Positions 1 through 5,529 of a stretch of 5,825 bases of DNA are shown piece after piece. The first letter of the stretch is position 1. Each line of letters starts with the position of its first letter. The position numbers and the translations under genes are program-made. A model generated the notes under the pieces. It was not told where the DNA came from. It made no database searches and worked only from the letters and a program-made list of their open reading frames with translations. Source of the DNA: an archaeon MnTg01 (lineage in GTDB: Archaea; Thermoproteota; Nitrososphaeria; Nitrososphaerales; Nitrosopumilaceae); NCBI GenBank assembly GCA_008974855.1, contig BFAR01000167.1, positions 1-5,825 of the forward strand. The letters are read 5' to 3'.

Positions 1-537
1 AAGGCTCAGGCTGGACCTCAAAGTACTATTTTTAAAACAAATGTAAATCTAATTGCAATGGATTCGCAAAGTAGCCTAGAGTGCAATTCTAATGAGATTA
101 CAGTTTTAGGTACGAATGGCGGGCAATATTGTATTCCTTATGAATCATCTTTTGCACTTTCGCAGGTAACTAGTACTCTTAACACTGAAACTAAAACACT
201 GACATTAAACATTAATGGTAACTATGCTCAAACTCTGTCTATAGATATAGATCGTAAATTACTTAATGCAAAATCATCTGACGGTGAGGATGTTGAATTT
301 ATTGTAATGATAAATGGTGAACCTGCTGATTTTACAGAAAGTGAAAGTTCCATTGCAGGACAGAGAACCCTTACACTATCCTTTGGAGCTGGAGGTAAAA
401 CAATAGAAATCATTGGAACCTCTGTAATTCCAGAATTTGGTTCAATCGCTGTATTGATTTTAGTTGTAGCAATAATTTCCATCGTAGTTCTTTCAAACAA
501 AAAAATTATGCTAACAAACAATTTTTCTAAATTCTAA
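1..537 (+). CDS. PEFG-CTERM surface protein (5' partial)
   Basis: The reading frame is open from base 1, so the protein begins before the window and the ATG at 58 is probably internal; 178 residues are visible. Counting from that ATG, residues about 45-120 are beta-strand-rich, with the IDIDRKLLNA...GEDVEFIVMINGEP...QRTLTLSFGAG pattern that commonly precedes this tail in thaumarchaeal proteins. Then come IPEFG (PEFG at 125-128), a hydrophobic helix (about 129-146) and a short basic tail (NKK). This is the PEFG-CTERM signal, known as the recognition site of an archaeosortase that cleaves and anchors surface proteins. Two cysteines (9 and 25) could form a disulfide outside the cell. The protein is inferred to be exported and fixed to the cell surface or S-layer region; its ligand or role cannot be told. 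No archaeosortase gene is in the window. The tail assignment is secure; the function of the rest is unknown. Confidence 0.9.
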   Translation, partial: KAQAGPQSTIFKTNVNLIAMDSQSSLECNSNEITVLGTNGGQYCIPYESSFALSQVTSTLNTETKTLTLNINGNYAQTLSIDIDRKLLNAKSSDGEDVEFIVMINGEPADFTESESSIAGQRTLTLSFGAGGKTIEIIGTSVIPEFGSIAVLILVVAIISIVVLSNKKIMLTNNFSKF

Positions 538-539
538 TA

Positions 540-558
540 TTTGAAATTTAACTTCAAA
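540..558 (+). terminator. Possible weak hairpin after PEFG-CTERM gene
   Basis: TTTGAA (540-545) and TTCAAA (553-558) form a 6-bp AT-rich inverted repeat with a 7-base loop, three bases after the stop codon. Archaeal termination relies mainly on T-runs rather than hairpins, and only a short T-rich stretch follows (568-573), so this is a weak call. Confidence 0.25.
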
Positions 559-561
559 CAA

Positions 562-578
562 AATATATCTTTTATAAA
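562..578 (+). promoter_or_regulatory. TATA-like region upstream of the TTG-started gene
   Basis: Two overlapping TATA candidates are present: AAATATATC (561-569) and TTTATAAA (571-578). With the usual archaeal spacing of about 26 bases they would start RNA near 591 or 600. Only the first choice would leave the GGAG motif at 592-595 inside the transcript, so the first is favoured if that motif is used. This is inferred from spacing only. Confidence 0.4.
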
Positions 579-591
579 TTCAGAAATCTCT

Positions 592-595
592 GGAG
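592..595 (+). promoter_or_regulatory. Shine-Dalgarno motif deciding a TTG start
   Basis: GGAG lies nine bases before TTG at 605. No ATG or GTG occurs in that frame until codon 39, so this motif is the main support for a TTG start. Confidence 0.6.
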
Positions 596-604
596 ATAAT
601 TGAT

Positions 605-1264
605 TTGGATTTAGAAAAATTCCGTGACGATGTGTATGAAGTTACCAAAAAACTTTCTAGGCATTTACAAGAAAACGATGTTCCAAAACTAAACTATGTG
701 AGGCAAAGACTAATTGAAATGTATCAAGAAAATCTTGTAAAAATTAATCATTCGGTTCTAGAACTTATTTGTGCATCTCATCTAATCTCACGAGGATATG
801 TGGTAGATGCTGAAAAATCAATATCTGAAATTTTAGTATGTGATATTTTTGCTGAAAAAGGGGATGGGACAACAATTATTGAAATTGAAACTGGTTTTAC
901 TCCTCCAGATCATGCATTAGATACTATAGATTACTATACCGCCAGAATTGTTAGCAAAATTGCAAGATACAGTCAACACTGTTCAAAATTTTCATTAGCG
1001 ACTCCTGTAATTGGAGTTTTACCAATACCAAAAATTTTTCTAATTCCTCCAAATTCTAGAGATAAAAAAGAAATTGAAAAAGCCCAAAGTCTCTGTAATC
1101 GTTTTTACAAAAACCCACCAATACAATATGAAGAAATCTTAAATGCAAAACTACACTCAGTTTATCTTATCCATACTGACAAAGGGTTTTCAAAAGAATT
1201 AGATCCCCCCAGTTACATGGAATTAAGTCATAAATTATTAGAAAAAAGCGAAGTCGATCCATAA
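605..1264 (+). CDS. Hypothetical protein with possible PD-(D/E)XK-like nuclease core
   Basis: 219 residues, cytoplasmic (no signal peptide or membrane helix), starting at TTG behind GGAG. I do not recognise a named family. Residues 1-47 are charged and helical. Residues 50-97 resemble the order of elements in PD-(D/E)XK enzymes such as archaeal Hjc resolvase: a helix with a Glu (E53 in HSVLELICASHLISRGY), a strand, an Asp ending a strand (D80 in ILVCDIF), a turn, then a strand with EIE (E93, E95) where the family normally has ExK. A helix (about 113-130) and a hydrophobic strand (ATPVIGVLPIP, 132-142) follow, as the fold would require. The lysine replaced by glutamate could mean altered metal use or loss of catalysis. 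Downstream lie two small Cys-rich genes on the same strand, 41 and 293 bases away. The coding call is strong; the fold assignment is inference and could be wrong. Confidence 0.85.
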   Translation: MDLEKFRDDVYEVTKKLSRHLQENDVPKLNYVRQRLIEMYQENLVKINHSVLELICASHLISRGYVVDAEKSISEILVCDIFAEKGDGTTIIEIETGFTPPDHALDTIDYYTARIVSKIARYSQHCSKFSLATPVIGVLPIPKIFLIPPNSRDKKEIEKAQSLCNRFYKNPPIQYEEILNAKLHSVYLIHTDKGFSKELDPPSYMELSHKLLEKSEVDP

Positions 1265-1305
1265 AAATAAAAAAGTATTCAAGTAACAATTATCTGAAAT
1301 ATACC

Positions 1306-1449
1306 ATGAAATGTGCAAGTTGTGAAGGACACAAACACTATGATTGTATTGATTGTCCTGAACATAAGGCATATCTTTGTGATTGTGACTGCCACGATGC
1401 TTCTACCCCACCACATAAAAAATTAGGAATAACTGAAAATCACAAGTAA
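1306..1449 (+). CDS. Cys/His-rich 47-residue microprotein, probable zinc binder
   Basis: An ATG-started frame of 47 codons ending in TAA at 1447-1449. It encodes seven cysteines (3, 6, 14, 17, 25, 27, 29) arranged CxxC, CxxC, CxCxC, and six histidines (9, 11, 20, 30, 37, 46). The spacing of CxxC...CxxC...CxCxCH fits one or two bound zinc ions or another metal; the C-terminal 18 residues are polar and probably disordered. Such dense, regularly spaced Cys/His use over a short frame is very unlikely by chance in AT-rich DNA, which is the main evidence that the gene is real. There is no Shine-Dalgarno motif, so translation may be leaderless or coupled to the preceding gene, whose stop lies 41 bases upstream. 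No upstream in-frame ATG exists. The function is unknown; a small regulator, a metal buffer or a subunit of a larger complex are all possible. Confidence 0.7.
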   Translation: MKCASCEGHKHYDCIDCPEHKAYLCDCDCHDASTPPHKKLGITENHK

Positions 1450-1510
1450 ATACTTCTGAACCACTGGTGTCTGATCTAATCGTACAAATTCCATCTTATT
1501 ACAAAATAGA

Positions 1511-1561
1511 TCAAAGAAATTCCTGATGAAGGAAATTGGTTTTAGGAGTGCATTTCTTTGA
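1511..1561 (+). promoter_or_regulatory. Inverted repeat enclosing the RBS and start of the 1558 gene
   Basis: TCAAAGAAAT (1511-1520) is the exact reverse complement of ATTTCTTTGA (1552-1561). In the RNA this 10-bp stem would hold the TTG start codon (1558-1560) paired, with the ribosome binding site (1544-1550) in the 31-base loop. The stem is AT-rich and not very stable. A regulatory role is inference. Confidence 0.3.
1544..1550 (+). promoter_or_regulatory. Strong Shine-Dalgarno (AGGAGTG) fixing the TTG start at 1558
   Basis: AGGAGTG ends seven bases before TTG at 1558. An in-frame TAG at 1543-1545 rules out any start further upstream, so the TTG start is well supported. Confidence 0.7.
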
Positions 1562-1791
1562 AAATAAGCGAAAGCACCTTTGTTTATTTTTATCCCTTTA
1601 ATTCCAAATGTATTTCTTGTAACGATCATCTGCAAGGCAGAGTGGTTGCAAGCTGGAAAGGAATTTTGTATTGTCCTTCTTGTGCACTTGAGGTTTCTCT
1701 TGTTAATGAAGAAGATTTAGAATCTGCATACAAAATTGTAGAAGGTCAAATCGAACAAATTGATGCAATGATGCTAGACATTTTTGGTTAA
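1558..1791 (+). CDS. Small zinc-ribbon/treble-clef type protein
   Basis: 77 residues, cytoplasmic, starting at TTG with a strong ribosome binding site. Two knuckles are visible, C18-x2-C21 and C39-x2-C42, separated by 17 residues that contain a hydrophobic strand pair (GRVVASWKGILYCPSC). This is the layout of a zinc ribbon or half-LIM type four-cysteine zinc site. The C-terminal part (about 48-77) is an acidic amphipathic helix (NEEDLESAYKIVEGQIEQID...) that could mediate dimer or partner contacts. Small single-zinc proteins like this are common in thaumarchaea and often lack a known role; DNA binding, or acting as a subunit or adaptor, are both possible. The next gene upstream is the Cys-rich microprotein, 108 bases away, so the two may share a transcript, but their cysteine patterns differ and they need not be related. 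Confidence 0.82.
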   Translation: MKISESTFVYFYPFNSKCISCNDHLQGRVVASWKGILYCPSCALEVSLVNEEDLESAYKIVEGQIEQIDAMMLDIFG

Positions 1792-1949
1792 AATAAATCT
1801 AAACGGATTTCTATTAATTATTGTAAAAATGTCTAATTTGAACATACATGAAACTATAGAATATTAAATTTTATTTTTATCAGGAACGAACTCACTGTAT
1901 CTACACATACCTTACTGGCATGCATCTGTGTATTAGAACTATCAAATTT

Positions 1950-1965
1950 TTGTTATTCATAACAA
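1950..1965. promoter_or_regulatory. 16-bp inverted repeat TTGTTAT-TC-ATAACAA
   Basis: Perfect 7-bp arms separated by two bases, 90 bases before the start at 2040. A two-base gap is too short for an RNA loop, so the shape suits a binding site for a dimeric protein rather than a terminator. It lies about 45 bases upstream of the TATA box, where an archaeal activator could act. Which protein binds it, if any, is unknown. Confidence 0.35.
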
Positions 1966-2000
1966 TCCTATTCAATTTCTGATGAATGTAAAAATTAATC

Positions 2001-2025
2001 AAACATGTTTTTATAACCACATGTG
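2001..2025 (+). promoter_or_regulatory. Promoter of 2040 gene: TATA box flanked by two ACATGT palindromes
   Basis: TTTATAA (2010-2016) is a good archaeal TATA box centred 27 bases before ATG 2040, so the RNA should start at or next to the ATG (leaderless). It is flanked by two perfect palindromes with the same core: AAACATGTTT (2001-2010) and CACATGTG (2018-2025), with centres 16 bases apart. A regulator bound here would compete directly with TBP/TFB, the usual mode of archaeal repression. The promoter call is fairly strong; the operator call is inference. Confidence 0.6.
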
Positions 2026-2039
2026 TTGATTTTTTAATA

Positions 2040-2711
2040 ATGTCGAATGAAATCAAGTTTTTAATATTTTTTTCTATTATGATAGCTTTTCTAATCCCTC
2101 AGAACATTTTAGCTGAGTCTGATGAGGGATGGGATGCAGAAACCATTATTGATGTTTCAATTGTAGGTGCTTCTGTAATTAATTTAGATTCTCCAAACAC
2201 ATTACTTCGTGTATATGTTGATATAACAAACTTTGATCCTAGTGATGGTTATTACTTTTTACGTGTCATTCAATCTGCAACAAACACCATTATTTCTGAA
2301 AATAACATCGTAATTCGTGAAAAATCAAATGGAAAAGCCGGTGCAGATGTTGGTCATTTACTTAAAGAAGACAAACTAGGCACTACTGCAGATATGCTAG
2401 GTAATTATGAAGTCGTTGTGTTTACAGAAAATGGAGGTGTAATTGGGAATGCAACATTTACTGTTATCAAACCAAGCGAGTCAACTTTTCAATCTATAGA
2501 GTTTCCAGAGTACAATGAAACGTCTACTGAAATAAGTGAAGAAACTGATCAATCAAGTGAAACTGACTCTGAGTTAATAAACACTACGAAAATTCCTGAC
2601 TGGGTAAAAAACATATTTGTTTTATATTCTTATGATGAAATTTCAGAAGACGAATTAATCAATGCTTTAACTTTTCTTATTGACCAAGGAATAATTAAAA
2701 TAAATCAATAA
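2040..2711 (+). CDS. Secreted protein with Ig-like domain and C-terminal WVKN module
   Basis: 223 residues. Residues 1-25 form a signal peptide (K6, then a hydrophobic core FLIFFSIMIAFLIP, with likely cleavage after ILA). Residues about 34-145 alternate beta strands (TIIDVSIVGASVINL, LLRVYVDITNF, YYFLRVIQS, NYEVVVFTENGGVIGNATFTVIKP) and look like one Ig-like or macroglobulin-like domain. Residues about 146-183 are a Ser/Thr/Glu-rich linker. Residues 185-222 (IPDWVKNIF...ISEDELINALTFLIDQGIIKI) match the C-terminal module found in many secreted thaumarchaeal proteins. Here the usual tryptophan pair and DGQ segment are changed to VLYSYDE. There is no PEFG anchor, so it is probably released or held by partner contacts. 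ATG 2040 is set by the TATA spacing. It converges on the membrane protein at 2724-3494 with only 12 bases between the stops. The exact role is unknown. Confidence 0.9.
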   Translation: MSNEIKFLIFFSIMIAFLIPQNILAESDEGWDAETIIDVSIVGASVINLDSPNTLLRVYVDITNFDPSDGYYFLRVIQSATNTIISENNIVIREKSNGKAGADVGHLLKEDKLGTTADMLGNYEVVVFTENGGVIGNATFTVIKPSESTFQSIEFPEYNETSTEISEETDQSSETDSELINTTKIPDWVKNIFVLYSYDEISEDELINALTFLIDQGIIKINQ

Positions 2712-2723
2712 ACTCTGAAACAT

Positions 2724-3494
2724 CTATTTCCCAATAAAATCAAATGAAATTTTTTTTGTAAAATCATTATGTTCAACATTGAGAAAATATTTTCCACTAT
2801 TTTCCCATCCTATACCTCCTGCAATAAGTAATGTTGAAAACTCCCCATTATTTTTTAGATTCACATTTTCTTCCCAAATTAATTTATTTTTTTCATTTTC
2901 AATGAAAAGTCTTACAGTGCCAGTAGACGTCGATGATGTTTTCCCTGAAATCGAAATAATATCTGATGCATCATACTTGGAATTATCTATCTGTAGAGAA
3001 AAATCTGGTAAAGTATTATTCTGAATAGGTTCGGAATTGTTTGAAAGTTGGATTCCATCATTGCCTATTATTACTCCAATCAAAATGAATGCTAAAATAA
3101 TGGATGCTATGGCAAGCAAGATTTTTTTATTTGGTTTAAAGTTAAACTCTTTTGAAATTTTTTCTTCATTAGAATTTTCAGAAATTAGAGGCTTTTCATA
3201 GATCTGTGGTTTTTCTATTTTTGATATTTGGTTTGTTTCAAAGTCTGTATTTTCCTCCCTACTGAGATCTTTGGGTTCTTCTATAGGAATAAATTTTGGC
3301 TTATCTTGAGTTTTTGATTTTTTCTGAAGAGTTGGTCGTAAATATTGAGACGAAAGCCTTTCGATATACTTTCGATCAGAAATTGAAATAATTTCATTCG
3401 ATTCGCACGCTTCTTTAATATTATTTAACCTACTGCTATCACCTTTTTTTAATTTTAATAACTCATTTACATCTTCAACAATAAAATAATCCAT
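2724..3494 (-). CDS. Single-pass membrane protein with extracellular Ig-like domain
   Basis: 256 residues. The N-terminal part (11-52: ELLKLKKGDSSRLNNIKEAC...SDRKYIERLSSQYL) is a short helical cytoplasmic domain of a kind seen at the N-terminus of other thaumarchaeal membrane proteins. Residues 53-120 are a charged, Pro/Glu/Lys-rich linker. One membrane helix lies at about 124-144 (KILLAIASIILAFILIGVIIG). Lysines just before it (K120, K123, K124) predict N-inside, C-outside topology. Residues about 165-254 form a beta-rich domain (IISISGKTSS, TVRLFIENEKNKLIWEENV, GEFSTLLIAGGIGWENSGKYFLNVEH) resembling the Ig-like repeats of thaumarchaeal surface proteins. The layout suggests a link between an outer-surface contact and a cytoplasmic partner, but no enzymatic or signalling domain is visible. 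It is convergent with 2040-2711 and divergent from the SNF2 gene. Confidence 0.88.
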   Translation of the reverse strand: MDYFIVEDVNELLKLKKGDSSRLNNIKEACESNEIISISDRKYIERLSSQYLRPTLQKKSKTQDKPKFIPIEEPKDLSREENTDFETNQISKIEKPQIYEKPLISENSNEEKISKEFNFKPNKKILLAIASIILAFILIGVIIGNDGIQLSNNSEPIQNNTLPDFSLQIDNSKYDASDIISISGKTSSTSTGTVRLFIENEKNKLIWEENVNLKNNGEFSTLLIAGGIGWENSGKYFLNVEHNDFTKKISFDFIGK

Positions 3495-3524
3495 TTTGTA
3501 ACTTTTTTGTCTTTTTTTCCATAC

Positions 3525-3533
3525 TAATAAATT
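3525..3533 (-). promoter_or_regulatory. Probable TATA box of the 3494 gene
   Basis: On the minus strand AATTTATTA is centred about 35 bases before the ATG at 3494, giving a predicted RNA start near 3502 and a leader of about eight bases without a ribosome binding site. It is supported by spacing and composition only, in a very AT-rich stretch. Confidence 0.35.
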
Positions 3534-3644
3534 ATTTTCTATTAAGCGTAAAAAAATTACATTTTTTATTAATTCATGGAGGAAAATTAGAATTTATTCA
3601 TAATCATTTACTGGAATAGTGTGTTCATTATTTGACTAGAACCG

Positions 3645-3651
3645 CTTAAAT
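3645..3651 (+). promoter_or_regulatory. Probable TATA box of the SNF2 gene
   Basis: CTTAAAT is centred about 31 bases before ATG 3679, predicting an RNA start near 3675 and a leader of only a few bases. No ribosome binding site precedes the ATG, in keeping with near-leaderless translation. The rest of the 184-base divergent region holds no gene or strong repeat that I can support. Confidence 0.4.
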
Positions 3652-3678
3652 GGCCCTAAAACAAGCTTACGGGCTGAT

Positions 3679-5442
3679 ATGAAAGTAATAATCGAGCAGC
3701 TACCTGTTGACAAAACAAAAAATTTTGGAACTTTAGAATATGTTCTAGATAAATATTCTCGCACATGGAGTTGGAAGGTTACTGGTTCTCGTGCTGTTAC
3801 AATGGTCTCAAGATTAATTCCACAATCTTGGTACGGTGAAGGACCTAACGAAGCAATAATTCCAGACAATTTTCAAAATGTACAACAAATTCAATGGATT
3901 CTAGAAAGATATCCTATGGAAATACTTTCAAAATCAGTATGGCGTAGAAAAATCATAAAATCTACCTCAAAAAAAATAAAACCAAAAAAAATAGAAAAAC
4001 TAAGCAAAGCTAGTCCTGGCAAACAGTTTAAAGGTAAACTTCTTAATTTTCAAAAAGAGGGACTTGATTTTCTTTTAAAATCCTCTGGCAATGCATTATT
4101 GGCAGATGAGATGGGGTTAGGTAAAACAGTTCAAACACTGGCATACATTTCTACTGAAAAACAATCTTCTCCAACTCTTGTAATTGCTCCTTTGGTAACA
4201 TTGAGAAATTGGCAAAGAGAAATTGGAAAATTTATGATGAAAAAGAGCAGAAATGGACGATTGATGGAACAATCTGTTCCGTCTTCCACCTTAATTAGAA
4301 AAGGCAAATCTCAAGATATTGGGAAATTTGATTTTTATATAATAAATTATGAATTATTAGAAAAACGGTTAGTTGATTTATCAAAATTAAATATAAGAAC
4401 TATCGTTTGTGATGAGGTACAAAACCTTCGTTCAAAATCTACCAAAAAATATGCAGCAGTAAAAAAATTAACTGCTTTAAAATCTGTAAAATATAGAATA
4501 GGCCTTTCTGGAACCCCCATTTACAATCGTGGTTCAGAAATTTGGCCAATAGTAGATATTTTGCGTCCTGGATTACTTGGAAGTTTCAAAGAATTCTGTG
4601 AATATTTTTGCTATGTGAATGATAAAGGAAAAGCAATTGTTCTAGAAAACAAACGTGAATCCTTACGAAAAGAATTATGCAGCCATGTAATGCTTAGAAG
4701 AAAAAAATCTGATGTTTTAAAAGAACTAAAAGACAAAGTAAGATACAAGGAATTTATTGATTCAGATTCAACTTACTATAATAATGAATTAGATAAAATT
4801 TGGAAAAAATTAGAAGTAGAGCAAAAAGAGGCCGAAACCGCATTTGATAAATCGGCTTCATTTCATAGAGCTATCCAAAGTGAACGACAAGCTGCCGGTG
4901 TTGCTAAACTTCCCCATGTTATCAATTTTGTTAAAAACATAATGGAAATTGATGAGAGTGTAGTTGTTTTTTGCCATCATAGGGCAATTCATGATTTATT
5001 ACACAATAGTCTAAGTGAATTTAATCCCTCATCAATTATTGGTGGGCAATCAGACAATAAACGGCAACTTCACATCGATATGTTTCAGGAAGGCAAAACC
5101 AAATTGATGATTGCAGGATTAAGAGCCGGAAATCTTGGAATTAATTTAACTCGAGCAAAATATGTTATTTTTGCTGAATTAGATTGGAGTCCAGCTATTC
5201 ATAGACAAGCCGAAGATCGTCTACATCGAATTGGACAGAAAAATACTGTTTTTGCTTATTACTTGATTGGCAATGGTACACTAGATGATCATGTGGCAAA
5301 AATTTTAGTTGATAAAAGCTATGAAATAGACTCAATTATGGATGAAACCGCAGAGTCTTTTGAGAATAAAGAAAAGGCCGAATTAATTCTAGCTCAAATT
5401 CATGATAAATTACATTCCACTCAAAAAATCAACTCCGGTTAG
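3679..5442 (+). CDS. SNF2-family DNA-dependent ATPase, SMARCAL1/ZRANB3-like
   Basis: 587 residues, complete. Motifs in order: Q-like region LLNFQKEGLDFLL (121-133); motif I DEMGLGKT (143-150, Walker A K149); Ia LVIAPLVTLRNW (167-178); motif II DEVQ (245-248); motif III LSGTP (276-280); IV VVVFCHH (428-434); V GLRAGNLGINLT (480-491); VI QAEDRLHRIGQ (510-520, arginine fingers R514 and R517). Both RecA-like lobes are intact, so it should hydrolyse ATP and move on double-stranded or fork DNA. FAELDWSP (498-505) with QAEDRxHRIGQ matches the SMARCAL1/ZRANB3 branch, known for reannealing and fork remodelling. DEVQ differs from the DESH of those proteins and is closer to the DEAQ of the archaeal SSO1653 type. 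Residues 1-90 are a compact N-terminal domain, joined by a lysine-rich linker (91-112). It probably acts in replication or repair. The family call is very sure; the biological role is inferred. No partner gene adjoins it. Confidence 0.94.
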   Translation: MKVIIEQLPVDKTKNFGTLEYVLDKYSRTWSWKVTGSRAVTMVSRLIPQSWYGEGPNEAIIPDNFQNVQQIQWILERYPMEILSKSVWRRKIIKSTSKKIKPKKIEKLSKASPGKQFKGKLLNFQKEGLDFLLKSSGNALLADEMGLGKTVQTLAYISTEKQSSPTLVIAPLVTLRNWQREIGKFMMKKSRNGRLMEQSVPSSTLIRKGKSQDIGKFDFYIINYELLEKRLVDLSKLNIRTIVCDEVQNLRSKSTKKYAAVKKLTALKSVKYRIGLSGTPIYNRGSEIWPIVDILRPGLLGSFKEFCEYFCYVNDKGKAIVLENKRESLRKELCSHVMLRRKKSDVLKELKDKVRYKEFIDSDSTYYNNELDKIWKKLEVEQKEAETAFDKSASFHRAIQSERQAAGVAKLPHVINFVKNIMEIDESVVVFCHHRAIHDLLHNSLSEFNPSSIIGGQSDNKRQLHIDMFQEGKTKLMIAGLRAGNLGINLTRAKYVIFAELDWSPAIHRQAEDRLHRIGQKNTVFAYYLIGNGTLDDHVAKILVDKSYEIDSIMDETAESFENKEKAELILAQIHDKLHSTQKINSG

Positions 5443-5448
5443 AATATA

Positions 5449-5468
5449 TTTTTTGAAGATTTCAAAAA
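5449..5468 (+). terminator. Terminator-like hairpin with T-run after SNF2 gene
   Basis: Seven bases after the first base of the stop codon, a T6 run (5449-5454) opens a perfect 8-bp inverted repeat: TTTTTGAA (5450-5457), loop GAT, TTCAAAAA (5461-5468). The T-run fits archaeal intrinsic termination; the hairpin may add to it or protect the 3' end. Confidence 0.45.
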
Positions 5469-5498
5469 TAAACTAAATCTAATAGATATGGAAAAACG

Positions 5499-5507
5499 CT
5501 TTTAATA
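5499..5507 (+). promoter_or_regulatory. TATA box of the 5530 gene
   Basis: GCTTTTAATA has its centre about 27 bases before ATG 5530, the same spacing as at the 2040 gene, and A-rich bases (5492-5496) precede it as a possible BRE. The RNA should therefore start at the ATG (leaderless). No ribosome binding site is present, in agreement. Confidence 0.55.
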
Positions 5508-5529
5508 GGTCAACAAGAGACACATTTCA

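Noticed and set aside
228..521. Minus-strand open frame inside the PEFG-CTERM gene
   Set aside because: It lies antisense to a gene with a clear sorting signal and has no recognisable domain or promoter; a shadow frame.
1205..1210. Run of six C in an AT-rich gene, possible frameshift site
   Set aside because: The frame reads through to a sensible stop as Pro-Pro, and no alternative frame of interest follows.
1423..1635. Minus-strand 70-codon frame over the start of the zinc protein
   Set aside because: It overlaps the ribosome binding site and start of a better-supported gene and shows no motif.
1795..1810. AAATC...GATTT inverted repeat after the zinc protein as a terminator
   Set aside because: Only five base pairs, AT-rich, with no T-run; within chance expectation.
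2779..3024. Plus-strand 81-codon frame within the membrane protein gene
   Set aside because: It is antisense to a gene with membrane helix and Ig-like features; its Phe/Ser-rich translation is typical of a shadow of AT-rich coding DNA.
3636..3869. Minus-strand 77-codon frame over the SNF2 start
   Set aside because: It covers the SNF2 promoter and N-terminus with no own promoter or domain.
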